In this document: one piece after another, positions 55,859 to 64,000 of the stretch | Layout: the number at the start of each line of letters is the position of its first letter | Position numbering within the stretch: the stretch's first letter is position 1 | Source of the DNA: an uncultured Pseudomonadota bacterium | GTDB taxonomy: Bacteria; Myxococcota_A; UBA796; SXON01 | NCBI GenBank assembly: GCA_903885375.1 | Contig: CAISIK010000129.1 | Span: 166,090-230,089, forward strand | Direction: 5' to 3' | DNA length: 64,000 bases | The notes under the pieces: model-generated | The model's input: only the letters and a program-made list of their open reading frames with translations | What the model was told of the DNA's origin: nothing | The model's database searches: none | Position numbers and translations under genes: made by a program

Positions 55859-57547
55859 ATGCGCGTGCGCCCCACCTCGCGGTGGGCGTTTGCCGCCGCG
55901 CATCTCGGTGCCTCCGGGAGTGCCACGGGCTATGCGCGCGCCGTGCCCGACCCCTCGATCCGCGCCCGCATTGCCCACGCCCTCGCGGGCCTCGTGGCGC
56001 TTGCGGCCGCCGTGCCGGTGGTGCGCGCGCTGACCGCGGCGATGCTCGAGCGCCGCACCTACAACGGCGACCTCGAGTGGATGGAAGGCGCCATGCTGGT
56101 GTCGGCGCAGCGGGTGCGCGACGGCCTTCCGATCTACGGCCCCCCGGCCGATGACTACATCCCCTTCATCTACCCGCCGCTGCACGCCTGGCTCCTCGGC
56201 ACGCTCGGCCACGTGCTGCCGCTCGGCTACGAGCTCGGCCGCACCGTGAGCATCGTGTGCACGGTCATCGCGGCCGCCGCGCTGGTTTTCGGCGCCCTCC
56301 GCGCCGGCGCGGGCTGGCTCCTCTCGCTGGCCTGTGTCGGCCTCTTCGCTTCGGCGTGGGTGGCGGGCGGCACCTTCTACGATCTCGTCCGGACCGACTC
56401 GCTCTCCCTCGCCATCGCCTCGTGGGCGCTGGTGCTCGGCGCCGAGCGCTCCCGTGGGGCCACCGTGGCAAGCGGTCTTCTGCTCGCCCTCGCCTTCACG
56501 GCCAAGCAGCACGTGGCGCTCCTCGGGCTGCCCATGCTGATCTCGATCGGGCGGGCACACGGGCGCCAGCGCGCGCTGCAGTTCGCGGCGGCGAGCGCCG
56601 GGCCGGCGCTCCTGTTCGTGGCCGGCATGTCCATCGCGACCGCCGGCAGCTTCCTGAACTGGGTCGTGCTGGTGCCGGGCGCGCACGGCCAGGTCCTGAG
56701 CCGGGCCTTCCCGGGCGCGCCCAAGGAGGTCTGGGCCGCGCTCCCGATCACCACCACCGCGGTGCTGCTGGCGCTGCCCCTGTGGGTGCGCCGGCCGTAC
56801 TGGGGGGGCGTGGCGCTCACCACGCTCATCATCGTGGCGTTCATGCGGGGCCACACCGGGGGCTTCCTCAACGTGCTCATCCCGGCGTTCTGGGTGGGCT
56901 CGATGCTGCCGGCCGTCGCGGCGGGCGCCTTCTCGGCCCGTCCGGCCGTCTTGCCCTGGGCGCGGGCGGCCGGGGCGCTCGTGGTGGCCGCCCAACTGGT
57001 GAACTTCCAGGTGGACCGGGAACGGTTCTCCACCGCGCTCGAACGAGGCGCTTCGGTGCCCGAGGCCTGGCGCAAGGCCGAACGCCAGCTCGGGCGCTTC
57101 GTTCCCACCGACTCCGACCGCGTGGCGGTGGCCCGCCTCGTGGAGAAGATCGCCGCCCTCGATGGCCGGGTGCTCATCCCGCACGCCCCCTGGTATGCGG
57201 TGCTGGCCGGGAAGCAGCCTTCGTTCGCGCTCATCGCCCTCTGGGACATCGACCACGAGCGCGGCTACTACCGGCCCCAGGTCGAGGAGATCGACGCCGC
57301 CATCACCACCGGCTTCGACTGGGCCATCCTGCCCAACGACAAGCTCGGCCACGGGCTGAAGAAGGCCTTCACCCGCTCACGCACGGAGAAGATCACCGCC
57401 AGCTCGACGCGCGCCGGATGGACGGTGCGGCTGCGCGAGGTCTGGGAGCGGGCGCCTGCGGGCGAGGCGGAACCCGATGCCGTACCGGAGCCGGAGGCCG
57501 CCGCGGTGGGGCTGGAAGGCGCCGAACCCGAGCCCGGCGCCCCCTGA
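55859..57547 (+). CDS. GT-C-like membrane glycosyltransferase
   Basis: About 562 residues; ATG 55859 (a GTG at 55943 is another option). Numerous hydrophobic helices alternate with short loops; the first loop carries YNGDLEWMEGAML, comparable with the acidic motif of GT-C glycosyltransferases, followed by PFIYPPLHAWLLG. The last third is a soluble domain that ends in an Asp/Glu-rich tail. Function is probably sugar transfer from a polyprenyl donor outside the membrane, but the substrate cannot be called. Confidence 0.75.
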   Translation: MRVRPTSRWAFAAAHLGASGSATGYARAVPDPSIRARIAHALAGLVALAAAVPVVRALTAAMLERRTYNGDLEWMEGAMLVSAQRVRDGLPIYGPPADDYIPFIYPPLHAWLLGTLGHVLPLGYELGRTVSIVCTVIAAAALVFGALRAGAGWLLSLACVGLFASAWVAGGTFYDLVRTDSLSLAIASWALVLGAERSRGATVASGLLLALAFTAKQHVALLGLPMLISIGRAHGRQRALQFAAASAGPALLFVAGMSIATAGSFLNWVVLVPGAHGQVLSRAFPGAPKEVWAALPITTTAVLLALPLWVRRPYWGGVALTTLIIVAFMRGHTGGFLNVLIPAFWVGSMLPAVAAGAFSARPAVLPWARAAGALVVAAQLVNFQVDRERFSTALERGASVPEAWRKAERQLGRFVPTDSDRVAVARLVEKIAALDGRVLIPHAPWYAVLAGKQPSFALIALWDIDHERGYYRPQVEEIDAAITTGFDWAILPNDKLGHGLKKAFTRSRTEKITASSTRAGWTVRLREVWERAPAGEAEPDAVPEPEAAAVGLEGAEPEPGAP

Positions 57548-57554
57548 CCCCGGA

Positions 57555-57585
57555 CCCGGCGGGCCTTCGTTCCGCCCGCGCCGGG
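57555..57585. terminator. Hairpin between convergent genes
   Basis: CCCGGCGGGC and GCCCGCGCCGGG form a stem of 10 bp with a 2-nt bulge and a 9-nt loop. It sits between the GT-C-like gene and the convergent lipoprotein gene. No T-run is present, so a bidirectional terminator is possible but not proven. Confidence 0.45.
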
Positions 57586-57593
57586 CGCCGGAC

Positions 57594-58379
57594 TCAGCCG
57601 AGGCTGGCGCGGTGCCGAAGCACCTTGCGCGGCGCCCAGGCCGGCCCGGCGCGCACCGGCGCGGGCGCACGCTCCCCGCTGGCCAACGGGTCCGCCAGCG
57701 ACAGGGCCTGCTCCACCACAGCCCGCATGTGCACCAGCGCCGCGTTCGGCGCGACCACGACGGAATGGTGAACCGCCCGCACGACGACCTGTCCCGCGGC
57801 CGCATCCACCAGTTCGGCGGGGAGGACCACGAGGCCGGGCGCGGCCTCGGCGCAGCGCCACGTCCTCCCGTCGGCTGCGGTCAGATCGATCTCCACCCGG
57901 GTCTCCGCCTGCTCCACGAAACGCAGCAGCACTGTACCGCCCGGCCCCACGGTCATCGCATCCACCGTGGCCGCATCGCCGAAGCGCAGCGCGCCTTCGA
58001 GCACGGCGCCCGTGCCGTCGGCCGCGACGAGGCGCACATCGCCCACCGCCCAACGCGCATCGCGCACGTAAAGCGGGCCGGCGGCCTGCATGCCCGCGCC
58101 GTCGCCGGGCTGCAGGCGCGTGGCCACGGGCGCGGTGAGGTCCACCGCGGCGAGGCCCGGCACGTCGGAGCGGGCGGGCGGAGCGTCGCAAGCGCCGGCG
58201 GCGGCCGGGGCCGACGGCTCCTCCTTCCACACGCCAGCCGACCAGGCGGAAGCACGGCCTTCTTCGTCGATCCGGGCGCTCACCTCGAGGATGGCTTCGA
58301 GGCCCGGACGCGGCCACCGGGGGGCCAACGCCACCGCTTCGGGTTCGCTGCAGGCGAAAGCGAGGAGCGTGAGGAGCAT
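57594..58379 (-). CDS. Lipoprotein, 261 residues
   Basis: From ATG 58379; the signal MLLTLLAFAC is short and uncharged with Cys10. The mature region is beta-rich (LEAILEVSARIDEEG, VLLRFVEQAETRVEIDL), with no recognised family. Its first mature residues, CSEPEAVAL, resemble CADPEPVVL of the upstream lipoprotein at 58513, suggesting that the two are related. Confidence 0.68.
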   Translation of the reverse strand: MLLTLLAFACSEPEAVALAPRWPRPGLEAILEVSARIDEEGRASAWSAGVWKEEPSAPAAAGACDAPPARSDVPGLAAVDLTAPVATRLQPGDGAGMQAAGPLYVRDARWAVGDVRLVAADGTGAVLEGALRFGDAATVDAMTVGPGGTVLLRFVEQAETRVEIDLTAADGRTWRCAEAAPGLVVLPAELVDAAAGQVVVRAVHHSVVVAPNAALVHMRAVVEQALSLADPLASGERAPAPVRAGPAWAPRKVLRHRASLG

Positions 58380-58512
58380 GACTTCTCCATGAGGATGCAC
58401 CAGATCCCCATCGCCCGGCCACTCCTCCGGTAAAGGAATGTCTGCGGAGGCGCCGCAATGCGCGCCTGCCCACGCCACACCCGAGGTTGGGCGCGGCGCA
58501 TTGCCCCACGCC

Positions 58513-59052
58513 CTATTTTTCGGGCTCCGCCTCGGTGGGCGCCGCGTCGTCGACCTCCCAGGCCGGGGGCACCTCGGGCACGATCGGACGCACATCCGCC
58601 CTGGGCGCAGGCAGGGTCGGCGCAGCCCCGGGCGCAGGAAACGCGCGCTCCGCCGCCTCCCCGACCGCGCGCACGCGACGCTCCAGATCGTCCACGCTCG
58701 CCTCCACCCGCACCCGGTCGCGGCCATCGAGCACCACCCGGAGCTGCCCGAAGGCGTACTCGAGCTGGGCAGCCGCATCCGGACCTTCCATCTCGCGGAG
58801 CGCCGGCTCCATCCGGGGCTCGAAGCGCTCGGTGTACACCCGCTCCGCCATCGTTCCGGCCGCGCTCGCCTGGCCTTCGTTCCACAAGGATTCCACCGCG
58901 TGCAGCCCATCCACCACCAGCTCCGCCTCCTGGGGCCACGACTGGGCATCGGGAGTGAGCACGACGGGTTCGGGATCGGCGCAGGCGAGGAGCAGGAGGA
59001 TCACGGGGAGGACCGGGCGGGCAAGCCCTGTATCCCGACGCGACCGGTGCAT
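58513..59052 (-). CDS. Lipoprotein, 179 residues
   Basis: The ATG at 59052 gives a signal [24 protein letters not shown] with normal positive charge and Cys24. The mature part is helical, rich in Glu/Arg and Ala, with [21 protein letters not shown] Pro-rich C-terminal tail ends in PTEAEPEK. It diverges from clpB with 102 bp between. No domain recognised. Confidence 0.68.
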   Translation of the reverse strand: MHRSRRDTGLARPVLPVILLLLACADPEPVVLTPDAQSWPQEAELVVDGLHAVESLWNEGQASAAGTMAERVYTERFEPRMEPALREMEGPDAAAQLEYAFGQLRVVLDGRDRVRVEASVDDLERRVRAVGEAAERAFPAPGAAPTLPAPRADVRPIVPEVPPAWEVDDAAPTEAEPEK

Positions 59053-59154
59053 GGGAGGGCCCGGACAGAGGAGGACTCCTTGCCGCATGGGCGCGCCGTG
59101 CCCAAGGAAAGGCTAAGACAGGTCGCCCCCCGGCGACCCCACAGGAGCCCGCAC

Positions 59155-61752
59155 ATGAAGTTCGAACGGTTCACCGTGAAGGCGCGCGAGGCCATCTCCG
59201 ACGCGCAGAATCTCGCCGGCAAGATGGGCAACCCCGAAATCCGCCCCCAGCACCTGCTGCTGGTGCTGCTCACCCAGGAAAAGGGCGTCGCGCCCAGCAT
59301 CCTCTCCCAGGTCGGCGTGGATGTGCCGGGCCTCGAGCGGGGTGCTGCCCAGCTGCTCGACCAGCTTCCGAAGGTGTCGGGCGGCACGCAGGCGGCCCTG
59401 AGTCGCGCCTTCCAGACGGTGCTCGACTCGGCCGACAAGGAGTCGAAGGCCCTCGGCGACACGCACGTGAGCACCGAGCTCTTCCTCGTGGGCCTCTGCG
59501 ATGCCCAGGACAAGACGAAGCAGCTCCTGCTCGACTACGGCGTCACCCGCGAGCGGGTGCTGAACGCGATCGCCGTGGGCCGGAAAGGCCAGAAGGTGGA
59601 GGGGGAGGACAGCGAGAAGCAGCGCGATGCCCTCGGCAAGTACACCCGCGACATGACGAAGCTCGCTCGCGAAGGCAAGCTCGACCCGGTGGTGGGCCGC
59701 GACGACGAAATCCGGCGCACCCTGCAGGTGCTCAGCCGGCGGAGCAAGAACAACCCCGTGCTCATCGGCGACCCCGGCGTGGGCAAGACCGCCATCGTGG
59801 AGGGCATCGCCCAGCGCATCGCCACCGACGACGTGCCCGAGTCGCTGAAGAACAAGGAGGTGCTGAGCCTCGACATGGCGGCCCTCATCGCGGGCGCCAA
59901 ATACCGCGGCGAGTTCGAGGAGCGCCTGAAGGCGGTGCTCACCGAGATCGAGGCGAGCCACGGCGGCATCATCCTGTTCATCGACGAGCTCCACACGATG
60001 GTGGGCGCCGGCAAGTCGGAAGGCTCGATGGACGCCGGCAACATGCTCAAGCCCGCGCTCGCCCGCGGCGAGCTGCGCTGCCTCGGCGCCACCACGCTCG
60101 ATGAGTACCGCAAGCACATCGAGAAGGACAAGGCGCTGGAGCGCCGCTTCCAGCCGGTGCTGGTGGAGGAGCCCTCGGTGGCCGACACCATCCGCATCCT
60201 CCGCGGGATCAAGGACAAGTACGAGACCCACCACGGCATCAAGATCACCGACGATGCCATCCTCGCCGCCGCCACGATGAGCGACCGCTACATCAACGAC
60301 CGGCAGCTCCCCGACAAGGCGATCGACCTCATCGACGAAGCGGCGAGCCGCCTCAAGATGGAGATCGAGTCGCTCCCCCAGCCGATCGACGTGATCGAAC
60401 GCCAGATCCGCGGCCTGAGCGTGGAACTCGCGGCGCTGGTGCGGGAAACCGACAAGGCGGCGGTGGAGCGGGCCAACAAGCTCCGGGAGGAGATCGCGGA
60501 GCGCCAGGAGGAGTCGCGCGGCCTCCGCAGCAAGTGGGAGGCCGAGAAGACCGCGCTCGACCAGATCAACGAGCAGCGCGAGCGCATCGAGGAGCTCACC
60601 CACCAGCTCGAACGCATGGAGCGGGGCGGCGAGTACGCCAGCGCGAGCGCCATCAAGTTCGGCGAGCTGCCCGCGGCCAAGGCCGCGCTCGAATCGGCGT
60701 CGGCCCGCCTCTCCGAGCTGCAGAAGGACGGCGGTGTGCTCCGCGAGAAGGTCACCGAAGAGGACATCGCGCTCGTCGTCAGCAAGTGGACGGGCGTGCC
60801 GGTCACCAAGCTGAAGGAGGGCGAGCAGGCCAAGCTCCTGAAGATGGAGGACAACCTCCACGCCCGCGTGATCGGCCAGCACGCCGCGATCGTGGCGGTG
60901 TCCGATGCGGTTCGCCGGGCCCGCGCCGGCCTCCAGGACCCGAACCGGCCCATCGGCAGCTTCATCTTCCTCGGCCCCACCGGCGTGGGCAAGACCGAGC
61001 TGGCGAAGGCCCTCGCCGAGTTCCTGTTCGACGACGAGAACAACATCGTGCGCATCGACATGTCCGAGTACATGGAGAAGCACACGGTGGCCCGCCTCAT
61101 CGGCGCACCCCCCGGCTACGTGGGCTACGACGAGGGCGGCCAGCTCACCGAGGCGGTGCGCCGGCGGCCCTACAGCGTGGTGCTGCTCGACGAGATCGAG
61201 AAGGCCCATCCCGACGTGTTCAACGTGCTGCTCCAGGTGCTCGACGACGGCCGGCTCACCGACAGCAAGGGCCGCACGGTCGACTTCAAGAACACCGTCA
61301 TCATCCTGACCAGCAACGTCGGCAGCCACCGCATCATGGAGCTGCAGGACAACCGCGCGAAGATGGAGGTGGAGGTGATGGCGGAGCTGCGGCGCGCCTT
61401 CAAGCCCGAGTTCCTCAACCGCATCGACGACATCACCATCTTCGATGCGCTGCGCCGCGAGGACATGGACAAGATCCTCCTCGTACAGCTCCGTCGGGTG
61501 CGAAAGCTCCTCGCGGAGCGCCAGCTCGACCTGGAGCTCACGCCCGCCGCGCTCCATGCGGTGGCGGAGGCCGGCTTCGATCCGATGTACGGCGCCCGTC
61601 CGCTGAAGCGGGCGATCCAGCAGCACCTGCTCAACCCGATGTCGAAGGCCATCGTGAGCGGCGGGTACGGCGTGGGAGACACGGTGAAGATCGACGTCGA
61701 GAACGAACACATCACCTTCGAGCGCATCCCCGCCCCGCCCGACGCCGAGTAG
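59155..61752 (+). CDS. clpB: Disaggregase ClpB
   Basis: 865 residues; ATG with AGGAG 7 nt upstream. Two Clp N repeats are followed by AAA-1 (Walker A GDPGVGKT; Walker B ILFIDELH), a long coiled-coil middle domain (about residues 410-520, [17 protein letters not shown]), and AAA-2 ([22 protein letters not shown]) with the C-terminal small domain. The middle domain identifies ClpB rather than ClpA/C. It solubilises aggregates with DnaK-DnaJ, which is encoded at the window start. Confidence 0.98.
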   Translation: MKFERFTVKAREAISDAQNLAGKMGNPEIRPQHLLLVLLTQEKGVAPSILSQVGVDVPGLERGAAQLLDQLPKVSGGTQAALSRAFQTVLDSADKESKALGDTHVSTELFLVGLCDAQDKTKQLLLDYGVTRERVLNAIAVGRKGQKVEGEDSEKQRDALGKYTRDMTKLAREGKLDPVVGRDDEIRRTLQVLSRRSKNNPVLIGDPGVGKTAIVEGIAQRIATDDVPESLKNKEVLSLDMAALIAGAKYRGEFEERLKAVLTEIEASHGGIILFIDELHTMVGAGKSEGSMDAGNMLKPALARGELRCLGATTLDEYRKHIEKDKALERRFQPVLVEEPSVADTIRILRGIKDKYETHHGIKITDDAILAAATMSDRYINDRQLPDKAIDLIDEAASRLKMEIESLPQPIDVIERQIRGLSVELAALVRETDKAAVERANKLREEIAERQEESRGLRSKWEAEKTALDQINEQRERIEELTHQLERMERGGEYASASAIKFGELPAAKAALESASARLSELQKDGGVLREKVTEEDIALVVSKWTGVPVTKLKEGEQAKLLKMEDNLHARVIGQHAAIVAVSDAVRRARAGLQDPNRPIGSFIFLGPTGVGKTELAKALAEFLFDDENNIVRIDMSEYMEKHTVARLIGAPPGYVGYDEGGQLTEAVRRRPYSVVLLDEIEKAHPDVFNVLLQVLDDGRLTDSKGRTVDFKNTVIILTSNVGSHRIMELQDNRAKMEVEVMAELRRAFKPEFLNRIDDITIFDALRREDMDKILLVQLRRVRKLLAERQLDLELTPAALHAVAEAGFDPMYGARPLKRAIQQHLLNPMSKAIVSGGYGVGDTVKIDVENEHITFERIPAPPDAE

Positions 61753-61761
61753 CCGCAGCGC

Positions 61762-62304
61762 ATGTTCCACACGGCCCGACTGGTGCTGCGGCCGGCCCGC
61801 CTCGACGACATCCCCGCGATGCACGCGGTGCTGTCGAATGAGGTGGCCATGCGGTACTGGTCCACCCCCCCGCACCAGACGCTCGAGGAAACCGAAGCCT
61901 GGGTCCGGACGATGATCGAGGGGGAGCGAACGGGCCGGAGCGCGGACGACTTCGTGCTCGAGTGGAACGGCGTGGTCATTGGCAAGGCCGGCTTCTGGCG
62001 GGTGCCCGAGGTGGGCTTCATCCTCCACCCCACCGCGCAGGGCCACGGCCTCGCCACGGAAGCCCTGAGCTTCCTCTTCGACCGCGCCTTCTACATGCGG
62101 CGTGAGCCGCGCGTGATCGCCGACGTGGACCCCCTGAACCTGCGCTGTCTTCACCTGCTCGACGCGCTCGGCTTCCGGCAGTACGACGAGCGCAGGAACA
62201 GCTTCCAGGTGGGCGACCGCTGGTGCGACAGCGTGTTTCTCGAGCTGCACGAAGATCGTTGGCGGCACCATCGGGAAACCGCGCAGATCGGCCGCCCGCG
62301 GTGA
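61762..62304 (+). CDS. GNAT-family N-acetyltransferase
   Basis: 180 residues, of the RimJ/RimL-like type: RLVLRPARLDDIPAMHAVL near the start, a central IGKAGFWR strand, an acetyl-CoA loop-like QGHGLATEAL (about residues 94-103), and LHLLDALGFRQYDERRN. The target is unknown. Its stop overlaps the next GTG (GTGA at 62301-62304). Confidence 0.88.
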   Translation: MFHTARLVLRPARLDDIPAMHAVLSNEVAMRYWSTPPHQTLEETEAWVRTMIEGERTGRSADDFVLEWNGVVIGKAGFWRVPEVGFILHPTAQGHGLATEALSFLFDRAFYMRREPRVIADVDPLNLRCLHLLDALGFRQYDERRNSFQVGDRWCDSVFLELHEDRWRHHRETAQIGRPR

Positions 62305-63518
62305 CGGCCTCCCGGCTCGTCCTGGCCGCCCTCGCGAGCATCCGACGCAACGCGGCCCGCTCGCTGCTCACCGCGCTCGGCGTGGTGATCGGCGTGGCCT
62401 CCGTGGTGGTGATGGTGGCGATCGGGAAGGGCGCGGAGGCCGAGGTGGCCCGCCAGATCGCGGGCCTCGGCTCCAACCTCGTGGTGGTCACCCCCGGGGT
62501 GGATCGCAAGTCCGGCGTCTCCGCCGGCGCCGGCAGCATGGACAGCCTCAAGATCGAGGATGTGCGCAAGCTCTCCGCGGAGTCGCTCCAGGCGGTGGCC
62601 GTGACCCCGGTGATCCGCACGTTCAGCATGGCCGTGGCGGGCGGCAACAACTGGCGCACCCCCATCGCCGGCGTAGACAGCTCCTACTTCGAGATCCGTC
62701 GCTGGGCGGTGCGCTCCGGCCGCGTGTTCGACGAGCTGGACATCCGCAACAACCGCAAGGTGTGCATCCTCGGCAACACCGTGGCGCAGAACCTCTTCGG
62801 CGAGGATGATCCCGTGGGGCAGACGCTCCGCCTCCGCGGCATCCCGCTCGAGATCGTGGGCCTGCTCGCCACGAAGGGGCAGACCGCCGAGGGCAACGAC
62901 CAGGACGACATCGCGCTCGTGCCGTACACCACGGTGCGCGCCCGGATGGCGGGCCGCCAGTTCATCGCCCAGCTTCTGCTCAGCGCGCGCTCCGAGGCCG
63001 CCCTCCCCGCGCTGATGGCCGAGACCCGCAGCATCCTCCGCGAGTCGCACGGGCTCGGCGGCAAGGCCGACGACGACTTCACCGTGCAGGACCAGAGCCA
63101 GATCGCCGAGGCCGCGCGCGGCGCCACCGAGGTGATGACCAACCTGCTCCTCGTGGTGGCCAGCGTGTCGCTCGTGGTGGGCGGCATCGGCATCATGAAC
63201 ATCATGCTGGTGTCGGTGACGGAGCGCACCCGCGAGATCGGCATCCGCCGTGCGCTCGGCGCCCGCCGCGCCGATGTGCTCTGGCAGTTCCTGGTAGAGG
63301 CCGTGGTGCTCTCCTCCCTCGGCGGGGCGCTCGGCGCGGTGCTCGGCGTCATCGTGACCGGCGTGGTTGCCTCGGCCACGGGCTGGACCACCGCGGTGAC
63401 CGTCGACAGCGTGGTCCTCGCCATGGGCTTCGCCGTGGGCGTGGGGGTGTTCTTCGGGTGGTACCCGGCCCGCCGCGCCGCCGCCCTCGACCCCATCGAG
63501 GCCCTGCGCTTCCAATGA
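62301..63518 (+). CDS. MacB-type ABC transporter permease
   Basis: 405 residues from GTG 62301. It has an N-terminal transmembrane helix (LLTALGVVIGVASVVVMVAI), a large periplasmic MacB core domain, and three C-terminal helices with GGIGIMNIMLVSVTERTREIGIRRALGARR, the FtsX hallmark. The ATP-binding subunit and membrane-fusion protein are not in the window. It is coupled to the GNAT gene and to the TolC-like gene that starts in its stop. Confidence 0.93.
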   Translation: MTASRLVLAALASIRRNAARSLLTALGVVIGVASVVVMVAIGKGAEAEVARQIAGLGSNLVVVTPGVDRKSGVSAGAGSMDSLKIEDVRKLSAESLQAVAVTPVIRTFSMAVAGGNNWRTPIAGVDSSYFEIRRWAVRSGRVFDELDIRNNRKVCILGNTVAQNLFGEDDPVGQTLRLRGIPLEIVGLLATKGQTAEGNDQDDIALVPYTTVRARMAGRQFIAQLLLSARSEAALPALMAETRSILRESHGLGGKADDDFTVQDQSQIAEAARGATEVMTNLLLVVASVSLVVGGIGIMNIMLVSVTERTREIGIRRALGARRADVLWQFLVEAVVLSSLGGALGAVLGVIVTGVVASATGWTTAVTVDSVVLAMGFAVGVGVFFGWYPARRAAALDPIEALRFQ

Positions 63519-64000
63519 TCGCCTTCCTCCTCGCCGCGCTGGTCCCGGCGGCCGCCGCCCAGACCATCGACCTCGCCGCCGCCATGGAGATCGTCCTCCG
63601 CGACGGCGTGGATGCGCGGGAGGCTGCCCTCGCCGAGCGCGCGGCCGACGCCGCGCTCGCTTCGCGTCGCACGGCGGGCCTGCCCGACCTGCGGCTCGGC
63701 GCGAGCACGGCGGTGGGCGTCGATGTGGGCGGGCCGGATGCGGCGGCGCGGCTGTCGCTCAGCTCGGTCACGCCGCTCTACGCCGGCGGCAGCCTCACGG
63801 CCGACCGCGAGTCCGCGGAGGCGGCCGTGCGGGCCGCGCGGGCCGATGCCGAAGCGGTCCGCCAGGACCTTCACCTCGCGCTCGCCGGGGCGCTCCTCAC
63901 CCTCCGGGAAGCGGAGGCCCAGGCGGCGAGCGCGCGGAGCGCCCTCGCCGCCGAACAGGCGCTCGGCGAGCGGGTGGCGGCGCTCGTGGCGGCGGGCGCG
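63515..64000 (+). CDS. TolC-like outer-membrane efflux protein, 3'-truncated by window edge
   Basis: The ATG at 63515 overlaps the permease stop (ATGA); 162 codons remain without a stop. The signal MIAFLLAALVPAAAAQ lacks charged residues. The start (QTIDLAAAMEIVLRDG) and the following long Ala/Glu/Arg-rich helices (ESAEAAVRAARADAEA) match the OEP/TolC pattern. With the permease it would form part of a tripartite export system. Confidence 0.85.
   Translation, partial: MIAFLLAALVPAAAAQTIDLAAAMEIVLRDGVDAREAALAERAADAALASRRTAGLPDLRLGASTAVGVDVGGPDAAARLSLSSVTPLYAGGSLTADRESAEAAVRAARADAEAVRQDLHLALAGALLTLREAEAQAASARSALAAEQALGERVAALVAAGA

Noticed and set aside
59113..62271. A 1052-codon minus-strand frame opposite clpB
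   Set aside because: clpB is certain; the antisense frame shows no domain.

Overview
The window is high-GC bacterial chromosome, almost entirely coding, with genes on both strands and many 4-8 nt start/stop overlaps. No rRNA, tRNA, CRISPR array, insertion sequence or phage gene was seen. An origin in the Myxococcota (former Deltaproteobacteria) is inferred from the MYXO-CTERM-like tail on a lipoprotein with Asp-rich repeats, a 3-ketosphinganine-reductase-like SDR, numerous small lipoproteins, and the chaperone and respiratory gene layout. No marker gene fixes the taxon.

Layout. 1-2536: 3' part of dnaK, then dnaJ. 2594-10324: a complete Bat (aerotolerance-type) operon on the + strand: MoxR ATPase, DUF58 protein, a lipoprotein-like membrane protein, two von Willebrand A proteins (the second fused to a TPR region and a Gln-rich tandem repeat), BatD, and a BatE-like TPR/SH3 protein. 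10391-14806 (-): HypA-like zinc protein, MaeB malic enzyme, an unknown 345-aa protein and two small membrane proteins. 15387-16482 (-): ExbB/ExbD pair. 16552-26076 (-): an aa3-type cytochrome c oxidase operon (cytochromes c, CoxB, CoxA, CoxC, CoxD, a second subunit III-like protein and two very small membrane proteins) with a SURF1 gene, an unknown membrane protein and a tandem PilT-PilT ATPase at its head.

26140-38663: mixed genes: SPFH/prohibitin protein, a beta-hydroxyacid dehydrogenase, a 956-aa SUKH/TPR/HEAT protein, two outer-membrane-like proteins, a divergent RlmN/Cfr-like radical SAM enzyme, a MAPEG protein, a DUF885 peptidase, and a TetR regulator facing a fatty-acid-hydroxylase-like gene across a palindromic operator. 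38615-42201 (-): lidless Hsp70, J-domain protein, DUF6165, MoaC and a DUF3105 lipoprotein. 42413-47981: rpsD with a terminator, a lipoprotein, the SDR, dtd, an inositol-monophosphatase-family gene, a pseudopilin and a membrane protein. 48026-59052 (mostly -): FtsH, the Asp-rich lipoprotein, a PGM1-type ATP-grasp ligase, a polyprenyl-phosphate sugar transferase, a GT-C-like glycosyltransferase (+) and lipoproteins. 59155-64000 (+): ClpB, a GNAT acetyltransferase, a MacB-type permease and the start of a TolC-like outer membrane protein.

The strongest points for follow-up are: a CoxA that keeps all metal ligands, the active-site Tyr and the D-channel Glu but has Met in place of the K-channel Lys; a tandem PilT-PilT fusion next to the oxidase operon; a PGM1-type peptide ligase; paired TTGAC/GTCAA operators; a TetR operator lying inside a promoter that would give a leaderless mRNA; and a recurring class of very short signal peptides without any N-terminal positive charge, several with starts fixed by gene overlap. 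No CRISPR-like or defence-island system was found. Intergenic gaps are all below 300 bp.
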